This document shows positions 23,476 to 24,706 of a stretch of DNA of 24,706 bases, piece after piece. A model generated the notes under the pieces. It did no database searches, was not told the DNA's origin, and saw only the letters and a list, made by a program, of their open reading frames with translations. The stretch is from assembly GCA_030740295.1 (NCBI GenBank), contig JASLXP010000737.1, positions 1 through 24,706 of the forward strand, read 5' to 3'. The stretch comes from Planctomycetota bacterium. Its GTDB lineage: Bacteria; Planctomycetota; PUPC01; JACPCR01. Made by a program: the position numbers and the translations under genes. Numbering within the stretch: the stretch's first letter is position 1; each line of letters starts with the position of its first letter.

Positions 23476-24706
23476 GCTTCGCGGGGGTCTTCACTCTTTC
23501 GTACGCAGAGCCCCTGACATCGGTTACGTCGGTGATGTCCAGCCCATCACCGACGGGGAGGTAAGCGATGCGATTGTCTTCCGTCACAGCGATATCGTGC
23601 GGGAAGCGGACGCTGCCTGGACACCAGGCTACCTCTTTGGGAAACGAAGGATCAGCGATATCGTAAATCACGAACGGGTTGGCGTTCTCACCGGTGGCCA
23701 CATAGATCCGGTCGCCTCGAATGTCCCATCCCGTCGAATTGTACATCGGAGTCGCCACTGCCGAGAGCCGCTCAAAAGTGCTTGCAGTGCCATCGGAGAA
23801 CTTTACACGGCCGCTGGTGGGATCGATGCCAATTGTGTCGGGGTCGATTCTTACATCCGGCCAGCCGGATGCATCGCTGAGATTCACACGGACGGGACGG
23901 AGCCGGTAGCCTCTCATCTGCTGATACTTCTCGGAACAGACGTCTACTCCGCCATCCAGAATCGTGAATGACCTTCCGTAATGTTCAGCGATTTCGTGGC
24001 CTGAATTGATCTGGCCGTCGAACGGAGTGAGTTGGATGGCCGTCAGGGCTTCCGGTTTTCTTGCAGGCTGCCGCGCCTCGGCGAAGAGCCGATTTCCAGT
24101 AAAGCCGAAAAACGAATCCTCATTTATTCCGAAACTGAGAATCTCCGGCCGGCGCAAGTTGGACAGATAGAGTGGCCGGTCTGGATTCGCAATGTCGTAA
24201 ACTCTCAGCCCGCCCGGACCACTCACCATGAGCCTCTGACCCGTCAGCGCCAGGCTGTTCAAGGGGCCGACGAAAACAGTTCCTGCAACTTTACCATTTC
24301 GCCAGTCGATCAGTTCGACGTGACCGCGGCTGGTAACTGCTGCAAGGTGGCGACCGGCTGACAGGTGACGCCGGGCCCCGCCTTCGGCCCTGTATTGCCC
24401 TGCAAGCCGGATTCGCCCATCCTTCTGTTCCAGTACGCTCAAAGAGCTCCGCGTCACAGGTCTGCGCCCAGGCTCTTCAAAAACATCCTCCTGAAGCAGG
24501 AACAGCCGGCCCTCCTGCCAATCGAAGTCGACCAGTCGTCCGGGGCCGAGCGTTTCGAGCGCTTTTCCCTGCGCGCCGGCAAACTCGCGCAGCAACATTT
24601 TTATGTCTGCCTGCGGGGCAGGATGTTCCTCGGATTTCCACGACTTCGTCGCAGGGTCGAAGATCGAGGGCCTCTCGCCCAGACCGAAGAGGCGGTTCTT
24701 CGAAAA
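23333..24706 (-). CDS. Large LVIVD-type protein, 5' part of frameshifted gene, N-terminus beyond window
   Basis: The minus-strand frame is open from the window's right edge (36 residues before the first ATG at 24598), so the true start lies outside. It holds beta-propeller-like strands (LRVYDIANPDRP, VIYDIADPSFPKEV) and a module at about 23789-23980 (VDVCSEKY, NLSDASGWP, IDPTSGRVKFSDG) that matches one in the 1403-residue neighbour. Protein-like sequence continues to about TDVRGSAYERVKTPA; after that this frame turns into an Arg/Pro/Ala-rich, unlikely stretch until a stop at 23333, while the next frame carries on with LVIVD repeats. The real product is therefore probably one protein of more than 1000 residues spanning both parts. 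Whether the break is real, a phase-variable site or an assembly error is open. Confidence 0.75.
   Translation of the reverse strand, partial: FSKNRLFGLGERPSIFDPATKSWKSEEHPAPQADIKMLLREFAGAQGKALETLGPGRLVDFDWQEGRLFLLQEDVFEEPGRRPVTRSSLSVLEQKDGRIRLAGQYRAEGGARRHLSAGRHLAAVTSRGHVELIDWRNGKVAGTVFVGPLNSLALTGQRLMVSGPGGLRVYDIANPDRPLYLSNLRRPEILSFGINEDSFFGFTGNRLFAEARQPARKPEALTAIQLTPFDGQINSGHEIAEHYGRSFTILDGGVDVCSEKYQQMRGYRLRPVRVNLSDASGWPDVRIDPDTIGIDPTSGRVKFSDGTASTFERLSAVATPMYNSTGWDIRGDRIYVATGENANPFVIYDIADPSFPKEVAWCPGSVRFPHDIAVTEDNRIAYLPVGDGLDITDVTDVRGSAYERVKTPAKRVCTWAPPRLGKDFQAGVELRRRPAGTATRPMAAAGRRPHRFGGGIR

Overview
The window is moderately GC-rich bacterial chromosome from a Gram-negative-type organism: several proteins carry export signals and there is a TatC translocase. 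The mix of genes, with an LVIVD/heparinase cluster, an enolase-superfamily plus M81 pair, a PhyH oxygenase, a TatC with a large periplasmic insertion, and palindromic and heptameric repeats in the gaps, suggests a PVC-type lineage (Verrucomicrobiota, Planctomycetota or a relative). This placement is inference; there is no rRNA or tRNA gene to anchor it.

Left part (1-4.8 kb, minus strand): the N-terminal 528 residues of a UvrD/PcrA helicase run off the left edge. Next comes a two-gene unit, zwf followed by an SMP-30/gluconolactonase-type lactonase. The zwf product is unusual: a complete glucose-6-phosphate dehydrogenase is fused at its C-terminus to an apparently intact cyclic-nucleotide-binding domain. 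This is the clearest candidate for an undescribed regulatory arrangement here. The gap upstream of zwf carries a GGTGAAT heptamer array.

Middle (5.1-13.6 kb): a plus-strand pair, a mandelate-racemase-like enolase-superfamily enzyme and an M81 (MlrC-like) metallohydrolase overlapping by ATGA, faces a convergent PhyH-type oxygenase. The pair looks catabolic for a small organic acid or amide-type compound. On the minus strand follow mobA and tatC, two bases apart (molybdenum cofactor maturation and Tat export, which are linked because many molybdoenzymes are Tat substrates). A divergent yggS (PLP homeostasis) and a convergent Uup-type ABC-F ATPase follow.

Right part (13.7-24.7 kb, minus strand): a 1115-residue heparinase II/III-like protein, a 414-bp gap packed with nested palindromes, a 1403-residue exported protein of carbohydrate-binding-like domains plus an LVIVD beta-propeller, and a related large LVIVD protein that is broken by a +1 frameshift near G/C homopolymers and runs off the right edge. 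The two LVIVD proteins share a distinctive DVCS...GWP...IDPxSGR module and similar C-termini, so they are diverged tandem paralogues. Their role is unknown; a link to surface polysaccharide handling is only suggested by the neighbouring heparinase-like protein.

Three gaps hold heptamer or palindromic repeats typical of short intergenic repeat families. I found no RNA genes, CRISPR arrays, transposases or integrases.
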